Source: Candidatus Saccharimonadota bacterium (GTDB lineage Bacteria; Patescibacteriota; Saccharimonadia; Saccharimonadales; Saccharimonadaceae). From it: a stretch of 64,000 bases of DNA. Under the pieces are notes generated by a model. That model saw only the letters and a program-made list of their open reading frames with translations, was not told the DNA's origin and did no database searches. A program made the position numbers and the translations under genes. Each line of letters starts with the position of its first letter. Within the stretch, counting starts at the first letter, position 1. The stretch covers positions 62,001 through 126,000 of the forward strand of contig JAFYLZ010000004.1 of the NCBI GenBank assembly GCA_017556795.1. The letters are read 5' to 3'. This document shows, one piece after another, positions 14,999 to 24,071 of this stretch.

Positions 14999-16364
14999 AG
15001 AACTCCTTCAAATCAACGCGCTCGGCGATTTTGCGGCGAATTTCGAACATAGCAGTGTAGGTTTGGAAGATGAAAGTTTCGAGTTCGGACTTGGCGACTG
15101 AGTCGAGCAGCTCGTCATAGTCTTCGACGATGGCGACTTTTTTCATGTCGAAGCCGGCATATTCAAAACGCATGGCTAAATCGGCGGCGCGGATGCCGGT
15201 GAGGTAGATTTTTTCGAAATATTTGCCGGATTCTTTGGCGAGAGTTTCAAAATCGACGTCCCAAATCCAGGAAATGTCGGTGCCGTCGGCAATGCGGTCG
15301 TTGAGGGCGAAAATCGCCTGCGATTTTTTCGGGCTATTAATTACAAGATTAATAACCTGGTTATAACCGGCCGGGTTTTTGACAAGCAACATTTTGAGCG
15401 GAGTCTTGCCCATCATGATGTTTTCGGTGCGACCAAAGCTAGCGGTAGTTTTTTCGAGCGAAGCTTCGACTAAATCATCCGGAATTTCCATGGCGCGAGC
15501 CAGGGCGAGCGCGGCCAAGGCGTTGTAGATGTTGTAGGCGCCTGGCAAATTGAGAGTTAGCTCAAATTCGTGCTCGGATTTAACTTTAAAAGTGGAACTT
15601 TCGAGATCGGTTTTGACAATCTTAGTAAGTTTAATGTTCGGGTCTTTCCTTTTGTAACCGCAGCGTGGGCAGTAGAAGTCGCCGAGATGCGCAAAGGTCT
15701 GATAATGATATTTATAAGGATGCTGACAATTAATGCAGTAAGCGGCGTCGGACAATTCACGAGCAGTTTTCTTGTAGAGTGGGCCAGAAGTACCGAACCA
15801 CAAAACTTCGTTTTTGGTTTTTTCGGTCACAATGGAAGATGTGAGTGAACAGTCTGCGTTAAGGCAGAGCTTGGCGCCCGGTTGATTTTTGACGGCGGTC
15901 TTAATCGCGGCAAGCGTGTTCGAAACTTCGCCAAAGCGATCGAGCTGATCACGGAAAATGTTTGTTACGACAACATAGTCGGTTTTAATCAGCGTACTAA
16001 TTTGATGAAAAGCTGCTTCGTCGCATTCGATGAGGGCGTGCGTATAACCGTGTTTGTTGCGGGTGCCGACGTGCTCGGCAAAGGCTGCAATAATACCAGT
16101 CTGAATGTTGGCGCCAGACTTATTGGTGAAGTATTTCACGCCGGCGTCATCCAAAATTTGACCAATCATTTTGGTAGTCGTGGTTTTGCCGTTGGTACCG
16201 GTAACGATAATGATTTTGACCGGTTTAGAAAGTTTCGTTAAGATGTTGAAGTCGATTTTCTTAGCGATGCGACCAGGTAAGTTGGTACCGCCGCGCCCGA
16301 GTTTGCGCAAAAAAGTACTAGTTGTACGACTAGAAAAGGTTGCGAAGCGGGCTTTTAAATCCAT
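14991..16364 (-). CDS. murT: lipid II isoglutaminyl synthase, Mur ligase subunit MurT
   Basis: A 457-residue Mur-ligase-like protein. The P-loop VTGTNGKT lies at about 54-61, followed by ANIQTGI, IECDEAAF and NIFRDQLDRFGE. A four-cysteine knuckle (Cys210, Cys213, Cys232, Cys235) is the zinc ribbon that marks MurT and separates it from MurE/MurF. The C-terminal DUF1727-type domain includes NDRIADGTDISWIWDVDF. It activates the D-Glu carboxylate with ATP and receives ammonia from GatD. The -10 box TAAAAT ends 6 nt before the ATG, so the mRNA is probably leaderless. Confidence 0.93.
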   Translation of the reverse strand: MDLKARFATFSSRTTSTFLRKLGRGGTNLPGRIAKKIDFNILTKLSKPVKIIIVTGTNGKTTTTKMIGQILDDAGVKYFTNKSGANIQTGIIAAFAEHVGTRNKHGYTHALIECDEAAFHQISTLIKTDYVVVTNIFRDQLDRFGEVSNTLAAIKTAVKNQPGAKLCLNADCSLTSSIVTEKTKNEVLWFGTSGPLYKKTARELSDAAYCINCQHPYKYHYQTFAHLGDFYCPRCGYKRKDPNIKLTKIVKTDLESSTFKVKSEHEFELTLNLPGAYNIYNALAALALARAMEIPDDLVEASLEKTTASFGRTENIMMGKTPLKMLLVKNPAGYNQVINLVINSPKKSQAIFALNDRIADGTDISWIWDVDFETLAKESGKYFEKIYLTGIRAADLAMRFEYAGFDMKKVAIVEDYDELLDSVAKSELETFIFQTYTAMFEIRRKIAERVDLKEFYD

Positions 16365-16382
16365 AAGTATATTTTATCACGT

Positions 16383-16835
16383 TTAAATTAAAGCAGTAAC
16401 GCCATAGGTAATGGCGAGGACGATGGCGCCAGCGATCAAAACGCCGGCAATAATGGCGAGCATTGATGGTCTGAATTTCATTTTGAAGCAACTCGCTACG
16501 AGTGCGCCAGTCCAGGCGCCGGTGCCGGGCAGAGGGATGGCAACGAGGATAATTAAGCCAAGCCAACCATATTTATCGACTTTAGTATGATTTTTGTTGG
16601 CTTTATCTTCGAGCCAAGCAATCATTTTTTTGGTGTATTTTTTGTCACGCAAAAAGTCAAAAATCTTTGGTACGAGCAGTAGCAAAAATGGGATTGGCAG
16701 CAAATTACCAATGATAGCGACTCCGGTCGAAAGCAGTGGTGCGAGGCCGCGTGCTACACCGAACGGAATGGCACCACGAAGTTCGATAACCGGTACCATG
16801 GCGATGAGTAGTGTGAGGATAATAGAAGTAATCAT
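16383..16835 (-). CDS. small multidrug-export-like membrane protein (COG2426 type)
   Basis: A 150-residue integral membrane protein with about four hydrophobic segments. PVIELRGAIPFGVARG near the N-terminus and LVAIPLPGTGAWTGALVAS in the middle are the hallmark of the Sm_multidrug_ex / COG2426 family. The family name comes from weak export phenotypes, and the true substrate is not established. It starts at the TAATG junction with the gatB stop, so it is the last gene of the gatCA-HEPN-gatB operon. Confidence 0.8.
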   Translation of the reverse strand: MITSIILTLLIAMVPVIELRGAIPFGVARGLAPLLSTGVAIIGNLLPIPFLLLLVPKIFDFLRDKKYTKKMIAWLEDKANKNHTKVDKYGWLGLIILVAIPLPGTGAWTGALVASCFKMKFRPSMLAIIAGVLIAGAIVLAITYGVTALI

Positions 16836-18247
16836 TAAGCGAGTTTCTTCTTCAAGATTTCTTGAACGGCGGATGGGTTGGCTTTGCCGTGTGATTCTTT
16901 CATGACTTGACCGACGAGGAAGCCGATGACTTTTTGTTCCCCGTTCCTGTAATCTTCCTGAGCTTTCTGGGTTTCTGGTTTAGCAAGCACAGCATCAACA
17001 ATGGCTTCGAGAGCGCCAAGGTCGTTTTCCTGAATCACGCCGAGCTCTTTGGCGATTTCACGAGTAGCCTTAAAATGCATTTCTGGATCAAAGAATTTAA
17101 TAAAGACTTCTTTGGCGCCGGTAGAGCTGAGCTCGTTTTTGTCGGTCATGGTGACAAGTTCTTCGAGTTGATTCTCGGATGGCAAAGCATCGTTTAACAG
17201 GCTAGTGTTTTCTTCGGCAAGCAGCACCGAGGTAAACCAGTTAGCAACTTTCTTGATAGCGAATTCGTCGACTTCGGCGAGTTTAGCAATAAGCTGGGGG
17301 TAATCAAGCAGAATTTCCAAAGTATCGTTTGGCAAGTGGCCATTGAATTTGGCGCGGTAATCAGCTGGCATAAGTGGCAGCTTGGCGCTTTCTTCGGCGA
17401 TAAATTCATCGGTGAGGTTGATTGGTGGCAAATCTGGTTCTGGCATGTAGCGGTAATCTTTGGCCTCTTCCTTGCTGCGTTGGCCGGTAGTTTCGCCGGT
17501 GGCGTCGTTCCAGCCGCGGGTTTCCTGAACAACTTTTTCGCCAGCTTCGAGTAATTTGGTTTGACGTTTGATTTCGTACTCAACGGCGCGTTCAATCGAG
17601 CGGAAGCTGTTGAGGTTCTTGGTTTCAGTGCGAGTGCCAAGCTCGTCGGAGCCTTCTGGAGCAATTGAAACGTTGACGTCAAAACGCATGTTGCCGTTAT
17701 AAAGATCACCATAAGAAACGCCAGCAAAAGTCATGAGGCGCCAGAGTTCTTTACAATAATCGCGAGCATCGGCGGCCGAATGAATGTCTGGCATGGAAAC
17801 GATTTCGATGAGTGGCGTATCGACGCGGTTCAAATCGACCAACGAATAAGTATCAAAATGGGTAAGCTTACCAGCGTCACCTTCGAGGTGGGCATGCTCA
17901 ACGCGAACCTTGGTGCCGCTTGGAAGCTCAACGTAGCCTTCGCCAATGATTGGGTGGTAGAACTGGGTAATCTGATAACCTTTTGGTGAATCTGGATAGA
18001 AATAATGTTTGCGGTCAAAGCGTGAATAATTGTTAATCTTGCAGTTCATGGCGCGACCGGCGCGAATGGCGAATTTGATAGCTTCACCATTAAGTCTTGG
18101 CAGCATGCCAGGAAGTGCGTAGTCGACTGGTGAGACACAGGAGTTTGGTTCCTTGCCGCGCGCATCGTTATCGATTTCGGAGAATAATTTGGTTTTGGTG
18201 GCGAGCTGGACGTGACATTCGACACCGATGGTTGGGATGTATTTCAT
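16835..18247 (-). CDS. gatB: Asp/Glu-tRNA(Asn/Gln) amidotransferase subunit B
   Basis: A 470-residue GatB, beginning with the GVECHVQLATKTKLFS segment of the cradle/kinase domain (GVEVHVQL in relatives) and containing DYALPGMLPRLN, FDRKHYFYPDSPKGYQITQF, EDAGKLTH-like and DLNRVDTPLIEIVS. The helical YqeY-like C-terminus carries the tRNA-binding tail (FLVGQVMKESHGKANP). It phosphorylates misacylated Glu-tRNA(Gln) and/or Asp-tRNA(Asn) before amidation by GatA. One-base overlaps on both sides show a tight operon. Confidence 0.96.
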   Translation of the reverse strand: MKYIPTIGVECHVQLATKTKLFSEIDNDARGKEPNSCVSPVDYALPGMLPRLNGEAIKFAIRAGRAMNCKINNYSRFDRKHYFYPDSPKGYQITQFYHPIIGEGYVELPSGTKVRVEHAHLEGDAGKLTHFDTYSLVDLNRVDTPLIEIVSMPDIHSAADARDYCKELWRLMTFAGVSYGDLYNGNMRFDVNVSIAPEGSDELGTRTETKNLNSFRSIERAVEYEIKRQTKLLEAGEKVVQETRGWNDATGETTGQRSKEEAKDYRYMPEPDLPPINLTDEFIAEESAKLPLMPADYRAKFNGHLPNDTLEILLDYPQLIAKLAEVDEFAIKKVANWFTSVLLAEENTSLLNDALPSENQLEELVTMTDKNELSSTGAKEVFIKFFDPEMHFKATREIAKELGVIQENDLGALEAIVDAVLAKPETQKAQEDYRNGEQKVIGFLVGQVMKESHGKANPSAVQEILKKKLA

Positions 18248-18666
18248 TAGATGGCTCCTAAATCTCTTAAAGCTTTTTTATAACTTTCGAGCGCGTTTTT
18301 GGCTTTTTCGTAACCAAGCTCAAAATCTGGTTCGTGGGCAATAGTGTTGCGAAGTTTGTGTGCGCGCCAAACGGCGTTGACGTCACCGAATCTGTTACCG
18401 GAACGCTTCAGGCGGTCGCCCATGGTTCTGCCTGGGATACCAGCTTCGTTCATGGCGCGGTCGAGCAGCTTGTCGGCTTCGATCACGACTAGGCTGTAGC
18501 TAACCGGGTTTTCTTTATTTAATTTATTCTCGATGGCGAGAAAACGGGTTTGGTAGTATTCAAGGTCAAAATGGTGACCGCGTTTGCCGGTGAGCAAAAT
18601 TGCGAAGAAGATTAAAACGCCGATGATGATGACGGCAGAAACAAATGGAATAACGGAGTCTAACAT
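18247..18666 (-). CDS. membrane-anchored HEPN-like protein inside the gat operon
   Basis: A 139-residue protein with one N-terminal transmembrane helix (about 5-26), then an all-helical cytoplasmic domain. Near the C-terminus it reads HKLRNTIAHEPDFEL, in which Arg106-Asn-x3-His111 matches the Rx4-6H signature of HEPN domains, with the usual polar residue after Arg. HEPN proteins include toxin and defence RNases, but many are non-catalytic or only bind RNA. Its place between gatA and gatB, with one-base overlaps on each side, implies co-translation with the tRNA amidotransferase. I assign the fold from the motif only; a direct role in tRNA metabolism is a guess. Confidence 0.6.
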   Translation of the reverse strand: MLDSVIPFVSAVIIIGVLIFFAILLTGKRGHHFDLEYYQTRFLAIENKLNKENPVSYSLVVIEADKLLDRAMNEAGIPGRTMGDRLKRSGNRFGDVNAVWRAHKLRNTIAHEPDFELGYEKAKNALESYKKALRDLGAI

Positions 18667-20036
18667 TAGGCAAGCTCCTTAGCAAATTCAATGAGTTGTT
18701 TGTCGCTGCGGCGTGGGCCAAGTAGTTGCAGGCCGATTGGCAAACCAGATTCGGTTTTGCCGGCCGGAATGGCGAGGCCAGGAATACCAGCAAGGTTAAT
18801 TGGCACAGACATCACGTCCTCGAAGTACATAGCGATTGGATCGTTGACTTTTTCGCCGAGCTTAAAAGCTGGGTTTGGTGCAACTGGCGTAAGGATGAAA
18901 TCACATTTTTCGAAAGCCTTAGCGTACTCGTTGATGATAAGAGTGCGGGCTTTGGCAGCTTTTAAGAAGTAAGCATCATAGAAACCGGAGCTTAGTACAA
19001 AATTGCCGATCATAATACGGCGCTTGTTCTCTTTCATGAAACCTTCGTTCCTAGTGTTGCCGTAGATCTCGTCGAGCGAGACGGCCTTATCGGAACGGAG
19101 ACCGTAGCGGATGCCGTCATAGCGGCTGAGGTTGCTGGCGATTTCGGCTGGACAAATAATATAATAAACGGCCAAAGCATGCTTCAAGGTTGGCATGTCG
19201 AGCTCAACAATTTCGTAGCCTTTTTTGGCGAGTTCGTCGCATTTTTCTTTGAGGCAGGCGCGAATTTCTGGATCGACGGAATCGTTATCAAAATCTTTAA
19301 TCACGCCGATTTTCTTAACTTCTTTTGCTGGCGTTTCGTTGTAGAAATCTGGCAAAGTGGTCAAATCTTTTTCGTCGCGCTTAGCACAAATCGACATCAA
19401 AAGATCCATGTCTTCTGGAGTTTTGGTAAAGAAGCCATCCGTATCAAGCGAGCTAGCCATCGAGACTACGCCGTACCTAGAAGTGGCGCCATAAGTTGGT
19501 TTGAGACCATAGACGCCGTTAAACGAAGCTGGCTGGCGGATTGAACCACCAGTATCGGAACCGGTTGCGAATTCAACAATATCGAGCGCGACAGCAACTG
19601 CAGAACCACCGGATGAACCGCCGGCGACGCGGGTGTTGTCGTAGGCATTCAAAGTTGGGCCAAAGTAAGAGTTTTCGGTAGAAGAACCGTGGGCAAAGGA
19701 ATCCAGGTTGACTTTACCAATTAGAATAGCGCCTTCGTCTTCGAGTTGTTTGACGACGGTAGAAGTGACTGGTGCGACAAATGGTTCCAAAATGTGTGAC
19801 GAAGCGGTGGTTTTAGTTCCCTCTACTAAGTAGTTGTCCTTAGCGACAAATGGGACGCCGGCAAGTTTGCCAACGTTTTCGCCCTTAGCGATGCGGGCGT
19901 CGATTTCGGCGGCACGTTTCAAGGCTTCTTCTTCATAAATAGAGGTAAAAATATTGTAACTCTTGAAAAATTCGGCTTTAGCAAGCGCGTCTTGGACGAG
20001 TCGGGTTGCGGTAACAGTTTTGTTTGCGATTTTCAT
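18666..20036 (-). CDS. gatA: Asp/Glu-tRNA(Asn/Gln) amidotransferase subunit A
   Basis: A 456-residue amidase-signature enzyme. The catalytic triad is complete: Lys66 (VAKDNY), Ser141 (GGSSGGSA) and nucleophile Ser165 (DTGGSIRQP), with the same spacing (75 and 24) as in characterised GatA. It hydrolyses glutamine and sends ammonia to GatB. Together with GatB and GatC this indicates that the cell makes Gln-tRNA and/or Asn-tRNA by transamidation. It begins directly after gatC. Confidence 0.97.
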   Translation of the reverse strand: MKIANKTVTATRLVQDALAKAEFFKSYNIFTSIYEEEALKRAAEIDARIAKGENVGKLAGVPFVAKDNYLVEGTKTTASSHILEPFVAPVTSTVVKQLEDEGAILIGKVNLDSFAHGSSTENSYFGPTLNAYDNTRVAGGSSGGSAVAVALDIVEFATGSDTGGSIRQPASFNGVYGLKPTYGATSRYGVVSMASSLDTDGFFTKTPEDMDLLMSICAKRDEKDLTTLPDFYNETPAKEVKKIGVIKDFDNDSVDPEIRACLKEKCDELAKKGYEIVELDMPTLKHALAVYYIICPAEIASNLSRYDGIRYGLRSDKAVSLDEIYGNTRNEGFMKENKRRIMIGNFVLSSGFYDAYFLKAAKARTLIINEYAKAFEKCDFILTPVAPNPAFKLGEKVNDPIAMYFEDVMSVPINLAGIPGLAIPAGKTESGLPIGLQLLGPRRSDKQLIEFAKELA

Positions 20037-20324
20037 TTACAATACCTTTGGAACTTTAATTTGATGTTCTTTTTCTTCGGTCGTGAGATCAAGCAATTCT
20101 TCGCGGTTGGCGTCCATTGGCTTGATTTCGTCATCACGCCAGACGTTTTCCATTTCAAAAACCTGATAGGTTGGCTCAACGCCTTCGGTGTCGAGTGCGT
20201 TAAGTTCGGAAATATAACTAACAATATTCTGAAGATCGCCAGACAAAGAATCAAGCTCTTCGTCGGACATCGAAAAATTAGACAAACTAGCTAAATGCTT
20301 TAAATCTGCACGAGAAATATCCAT
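20037..20324 (-). CDS. gatC: Asp/Glu-tRNA(Asn/Gln) amidotransferase subunit C
   Basis: A 95-residue GatC, which wraps around GatA and ties it to GatB. It opens MDISRADLKHLASLSNFSMS and contains the conserved LQNIVSYISELNALDTEGVEPT and WRDDEI segments. First gene of the operon; TATAAT (20333-20338) ends 8 nt before the ATG, pointing to a leaderless transcript. Confidence 0.95.
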   Translation of the reverse strand: MDISRADLKHLASLSNFSMSDEELDSLSGDLQNIVSYISELNALDTEGVEPTYQVFEMENVWRDDEIKPMDANREELLDLTTEEKEHQIKVPKVL

Positions 20325-20342
20325 ATGGACAAATTATACCAT

Positions 20343-21983
20343 CTATTTGAGATTTTTAAAGAGAGTTTTCTTGACTTTGGTGATGATTGGGCTGACTTCT
20401 TTGATGTTAAGGAAGTAGCTAGCAAGAATGTAGGCAGTGGCGGACGTTGCGACGATTAGCAAGAACTTTGGCGCAGTATTAACGAGCGAGTTATCGGAGG
20501 ACATGAGCGGTACGAACTTAACCATGGCGTATGAGACACAACCACAAATCAATGTGGCGAGCAACATGCGCGAGAAGGCTTTCCAGAAAGTTTTATTAAG
20601 AAGTTGGTAGCCAGAGCGTTTATGGAGCAAGCTAAGTAGGATAATAATTTCGACGATGGCGCCAATGGATTGAGCCCAACCAAGACCTTCAACGCCAAAG
20701 CCGGCGAAGAAGAAAACGGCAGAAAGAATCATGGTGAGGCCGATCGCAAAGATACTGACGATGAACGGTGTTTTGGTATCCTGGTTGGCATAGAAGCCGC
20801 GCGAAGCGATATGGAAAACAGAGCGAGCAAAGATGGCGACGACGAGTGTAGCAAGAATCGAGACGATGATAGAGTTGTTGCCGTTGCTACCGATGTTGCT
20901 AATGAAGCTCACGACGTAACCACGAGCAAAGAATGCGATGATGGCAACTGGCAAAGAAATCCAAAGAATGGTACGCAGAGCTTTGCGGAAGGTATCATAA
21001 TAACTTTGCTTGTCGCCTTGGCCGAGCTCTTCGGTGAGTTTCGGGAAGAAGGCGGTCGAAATTGCAACGCCGATTAAGTTGACTGGCATTTGGTGAAGCG
21101 AAGTAGCTTGGTTAAACGAACGAATAGCGCCGGCGCCCATGCGAGAAGCGAGGTTGGTGCTAACGATTGAGTTGACGTAGTCAATTCCCTGGTCGAGTGA
21201 GCGGGCTGGCAAGAGTTTCAGAATTGAACGGAAACCTTGGTTTTTCCAATAGATCTTGTGCTGGTAATCCATGCCGAGGCCGAACAGGCCGATTAAGCTG
21301 ACGATGAGCTGCAAAATGGCGCCAAAGATCACGCCGATGGCAACGCCCATGATGCCACCATCGAAGAGTTGAATGCCGAAAATGTTAATTCCGTTAGTAA
21401 ATACGGTGATACCGATAATGATACCGATATTATAAATAGCTGGCGCGAACGAGCAGAAGACGAAGCGCCCAACGGCTTGCTGCACAGATGTGATGACGGT
21501 AGCAATAGAAAATAGGAATGGGTTGATTGCGATTACGCGGGTCATGTTGATAGCAAGGACCATACCGGATTCGTCGAGGCCTGGGCTAACAACGTAACGA
21601 ATGAGCGGATCAGCAAAAATCATAATCAGGACGCTGGCGACTAGCGTCACGAGCGCCATCAAGTTGAGCATGCTGGAAGTAAGTTCCCAAGCGGACTTTT
21701 TATTACCAGCGGCAAGGCGTTGGTTGAATACTGGAATAAACGAAACGGCGAGTGCGCCCGAAGTCAAAATGAAGAACATAAAGTCTGGAATGGTGAAGGC
21801 GGCGGTATAAGCATCGACGCCGGTTGGGTAAGTACCAAGATAATAAGAGTTTAACAAGCGGTCACGGAAAATCCCGAGTAAAGCCGAAATCAAAGTAGAG
21901 CTAGCCAAAATAATCGCGGCGGATTTTACGGAAAGCTTCATGTTTGCAAGCTGGACTACAGAGCGGAAACGGGGTTTTCTCAT
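20343..21983 (-). CDS. murJ: lipid II flippase MurJ
   Basis: A 546-residue MviN/MurJ-family membrane protein with about 14 hydrophobic segments. It contains RDRLLNSYYLG near the N-terminus, TSGALAVSFIPVFN, RAGYV-like FARGYVVSF, and the ASRGFYANQDTKTPF loop typical of MurJ. It moves lipid II from the inner to the outer leaflet. TATAAT (21990-21995) ends 6 nt before the ATG. The femX promoter lies 20 bp away on the other strand, forming a compact divergent pair of wall genes. Confidence 0.93.
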   Translation of the reverse strand: MRKPRFRSVVQLANMKLSVKSAAIILASSTLISALLGIFRDRLLNSYYLGTYPTGVDAYTAAFTIPDFMFFILTSGALAVSFIPVFNQRLAAGNKKSAWELTSSMLNLMALVTLVASVLIMIFADPLIRYVVSPGLDESGMVLAINMTRVIAINPFLFSIATVITSVQQAVGRFVFCSFAPAIYNIGIIIGITVFTNGINIFGIQLFDGGIMGVAIGVIFGAILQLIVSLIGLFGLGMDYQHKIYWKNQGFRSILKLLPARSLDQGIDYVNSIVSTNLASRMGAGAIRSFNQATSLHQMPVNLIGVAISTAFFPKLTEELGQGDKQSYYDTFRKALRTILWISLPVAIIAFFARGYVVSFISNIGSNGNNSIIVSILATLVVAIFARSVFHIASRGFYANQDTKTPFIVSIFAIGLTMILSAVFFFAGFGVEGLGWAQSIGAIVEIIILLSLLHKRSGYQLLNKTFWKAFSRMLLATLICGCVSYAMVKFVPLMSSDNSLVNTAPKFLLIVATSATAYILASYFLNIKEVSPIITKVKKTLFKNLK

Positions 21984-21989
21984 AAAACG

Positions 21990-22018
21990 ATTATAGCATA
22001 TTTTCGTTATGCTATAAT
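21990..22018. promoter_or_regulatory. divergent leaderless promoters of murJ and femX
   Basis: Two TATAAT boxes on opposite strands: 21990-21995 for murJ (6 nt to ATG) and 22013-22018 for femX (8 nt to ATG). Only 43 bp separate the two start codons. Confidence 0.75.
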
Positions 22019-22026
22019 TTAGACGT

Positions 22027-23103
22027 ATGAAAAAAGTGCGCGAACTTACAGAAAAAGAATTTCAGACATTCGTAGCGTCTGCAAAGTCGAAAAGCTATAT
22101 GCAAAGCGCACAAATGTACCAACGTTACTTGGGGGAAAATCGTGAAGAATATCTCTTGGGTTTAGTGGATGACGACGGAACAATCCTCGTGGCCGGTTTG
22201 GCACATAATATATATAGTCGTTTTGGCAAGAAAGTCTTTGCTTTTTCGCGCGGGCCAATTGTAAAAGAAAGCGAAAAAGACTTGACTAAGTTTTTGAATG
22301 AATGTAAAAAATTTCTCAAAGCGAAGCACGGGATGGCCTTGCAAGTCACACTTAATTCCCTTGCGAACGAGATGTCGTCAGATTTTGCGGCAAACATGAA
22401 GAAAAGTGGGTTTAAACGCCTAGGTGAATACGAGCAGGTTAAGTGGTTCTATGTGCTAGATTTTTCGAAAATCGAAGATTTGCCAAAAGTGAAACCTAGG
22501 GCGAAGCGTATGTCTGTCGATGATTTAAAAATTGATCCAGTAGCCGAGCAAAAGTTATTAGGACATTTCCGCACGAGCCATAGAAGGTATATTCGCTACG
22601 CCGAAGGCCGCTACAATATAAAGGTTCGAGAGTTAAAAGTTTCAGGGTACGATAAGTTACAAGATTTGCTAGAAGCGTCTGGCAGGGCTCATGGTTTTGC
22701 GCCGCGTAGTCAGAAATTCTTTGAGCAGATGTTGAAATATTTCGGCAAGGACGTAATGGCGATTGTCGCAGAAACGGCAGACAAGGTTCCGGTGGCAGCG
22801 GCATTCTTTATTCTTTATGGCGATGAAGTGATTTACCTTTCTGGTGGTTTTGATCGCGAATACAAAAAGATGGGTGTGCCACACTTGGTACAATGGACGA
22901 TGATTAAATATGCCTACGCGAACGGCTATAGACAATATAATTTCTGGGGGACTAATCCAGATCCCGAAGACGGCGTATTCCAGTTTAAAGAAGGTTTTCA
23001 CGGCGAGGTTCGAGAATTTACCGATGCTTTTATTGCCGGGCTTTCACCGATCGGTACGATATATACGAAAAAACTGCGTTACGCAAAACACCGCAGTTTG
23101 TAA
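22027..23103 (+). CDS. FemX/FemAB-type peptidoglycan interpeptide-bridge aminoacyltransferase
   Basis: A 358-residue protein with tandem GNAT-like domains of the FemXAB family. Recognisable parts are SYMQSAQMYQRYLG, KVFAFSRGPIV, the central FRTSHRRYIRYAEG, AAAFFILYGDEVIYLSGGFDREY and the C-terminal YNFWGTNPDPEDGVFQFKEGFHG, which is the most conserved Fem segment. Members use aminoacyl-tRNA to add residues to the stem peptide of lipid II. It pairs with murJ and lies beside sortase B and PBP1A, in keeping with a branched peptidoglycan. Which amino acid is added cannot be read from the sequence. Confidence 0.88.
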   Translation: MKKVRELTEKEFQTFVASAKSKSYMQSAQMYQRYLGENREEYLLGLVDDDGTILVAGLAHNIYSRFGKKVFAFSRGPIVKESEKDLTKFLNECKKFLKAKHGMALQVTLNSLANEMSSDFAANMKKSGFKRLGEYEQVKWFYVLDFSKIEDLPKVKPRAKRMSVDDLKIDPVAEQKLLGHFRTSHRRYIRYAEGRYNIKVRELKVSGYDKLQDLLEASGRAHGFAPRSQKFFEQMLKYFGKDVMAIVAETADKVPVAAAFFILYGDEVIYLSGGFDREYKKMGVPHLVQWTMIKYAYANGYRQYNFWGTNPDPEDGVFQFKEGFHGEVREFTDAFIAGLSPIGTIYTKKLRYAKHRSL

Positions 23104-23105
23104 AA

Positions 23106-24071
23106 TTATTTCTCAACTAATTTAATTAATTTAGCGTGCAAGACGGCACGGTCGTTGGTGCCGATGCAGGTTGACAAAGTAAGGATGCGGTCTTTTTCCG
23201 TGATGTTAGTATTGAAGTCGAAAGCGCTACGATCTTTGACCATGTTGGCGAATTCTAAGAAATGAGTATCATTATTAAAAGTGGTTGTAATATAGTCGTT
23301 GGTTTTCGGAATGCGATAAACGCTAAAAACACGCCAGAGCGAACTGTTCTTTTCTGTTGTAATTTTTACAACATGATTATCTGGGTTACTTTGCCATTCT
23401 TCGGATAAGACATTTTGCAAAGAGCCAAACATTGAGCCGTCGACGCGGCCATGGGCATAGATGATTTGGTTACGGTCGGAAAGGGTTGCTGTGTTGCGGT
23501 AATCAAGGAATACCCAGCCAGCATCGGACCAGTGCCCGTCAAAAGTGTGGGTTAAGTAAAAGTCGTTATTGTTGGTTTGAACAAACGGATAGTTGATGTT
23601 GGTGCCAGGAACATAAATCCAGCCACGAGTGTTCTGGTTAGTTTCTTTGAGGTCATCCAAATCAGCATCAATAAGATTGAATGCGAGATAGCGGTAATCA
23701 CTTGGCGAAAGCTCGATCGAATCATCGACCTTGTTAACGTTGGTATTTTCATCAATCGTAGTAATGGTGGTTTGGTCTTGCAGTTTGGCAATTGTTTCGT
23801 TGGTGATGTCGGATTCGGCCTGCCAGCGAATGATTTTATAAGCGCTAAAAAGAATTGCGAAGATTAGCAGTGCCGTAGTTCCAGCGTAAAAGAGGCTTTT
23901 AACGACGACTTTCGGGTCACTTTTGATATTGAAATCGTTGGTTTTCTTTTTGGTTTTTGTGAGACCGAGAAAGCCGCGCGGAGCTTGCCGCGCGACTTTT
24001 TTATCTGGCTTATACGATTTAACGTTTTGCAAGGTAGCGCCTATAAGCGAAGATGGCGGACGAAGCCACAA
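23106..24071 (-). CDS. class B sortase
   Basis: Transpeptidase that attaches surface proteins to the wall. A single N-terminal membrane helix lies at about 57-80. The catalytic site is His207 (IIYAHGR), Cys302 (TLSTC) and Arg308, with TLSTC and the GWIYVPGTNINYPFVQ segment pointing to class B. The listed ATG at 24071 lies inside the upstream surface-protein gene (53-bp overlap); a TTG at 24032 would reduce the overlap to 14 bp and may be the real start. It is convergent with femX with only 2 bp between stops. It probably acts on the sortase-signal proteins in this window. Confidence 0.9.
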   Translation of the reverse strand: MWLRPPSSLIGATLQNVKSYKPDKKVARQAPRGFLGLTKTKKKTNDFNIKSDPKVVVKSLFYAGTTALLIFAILFSAYKIIRWQAESDITNETIAKLQDQTTITTIDENTNVNKVDDSIELSPSDYRYLAFNLIDADLDDLKETNQNTRGWIYVPGTNINYPFVQTNNNDFYLTHTFDGHWSDAGWVFLDYRNTATLSDRNQIIYAHGRVDGSMFGSLQNVLSEEWQSNPDNHVVKITTEKNSSLWRVFSVYRIPKTNDYITTTFNNDTHFLEFANMVKDRSAFDFNTNITEKDRILTLSTCIGTNDRAVLHAKLIKLVEK

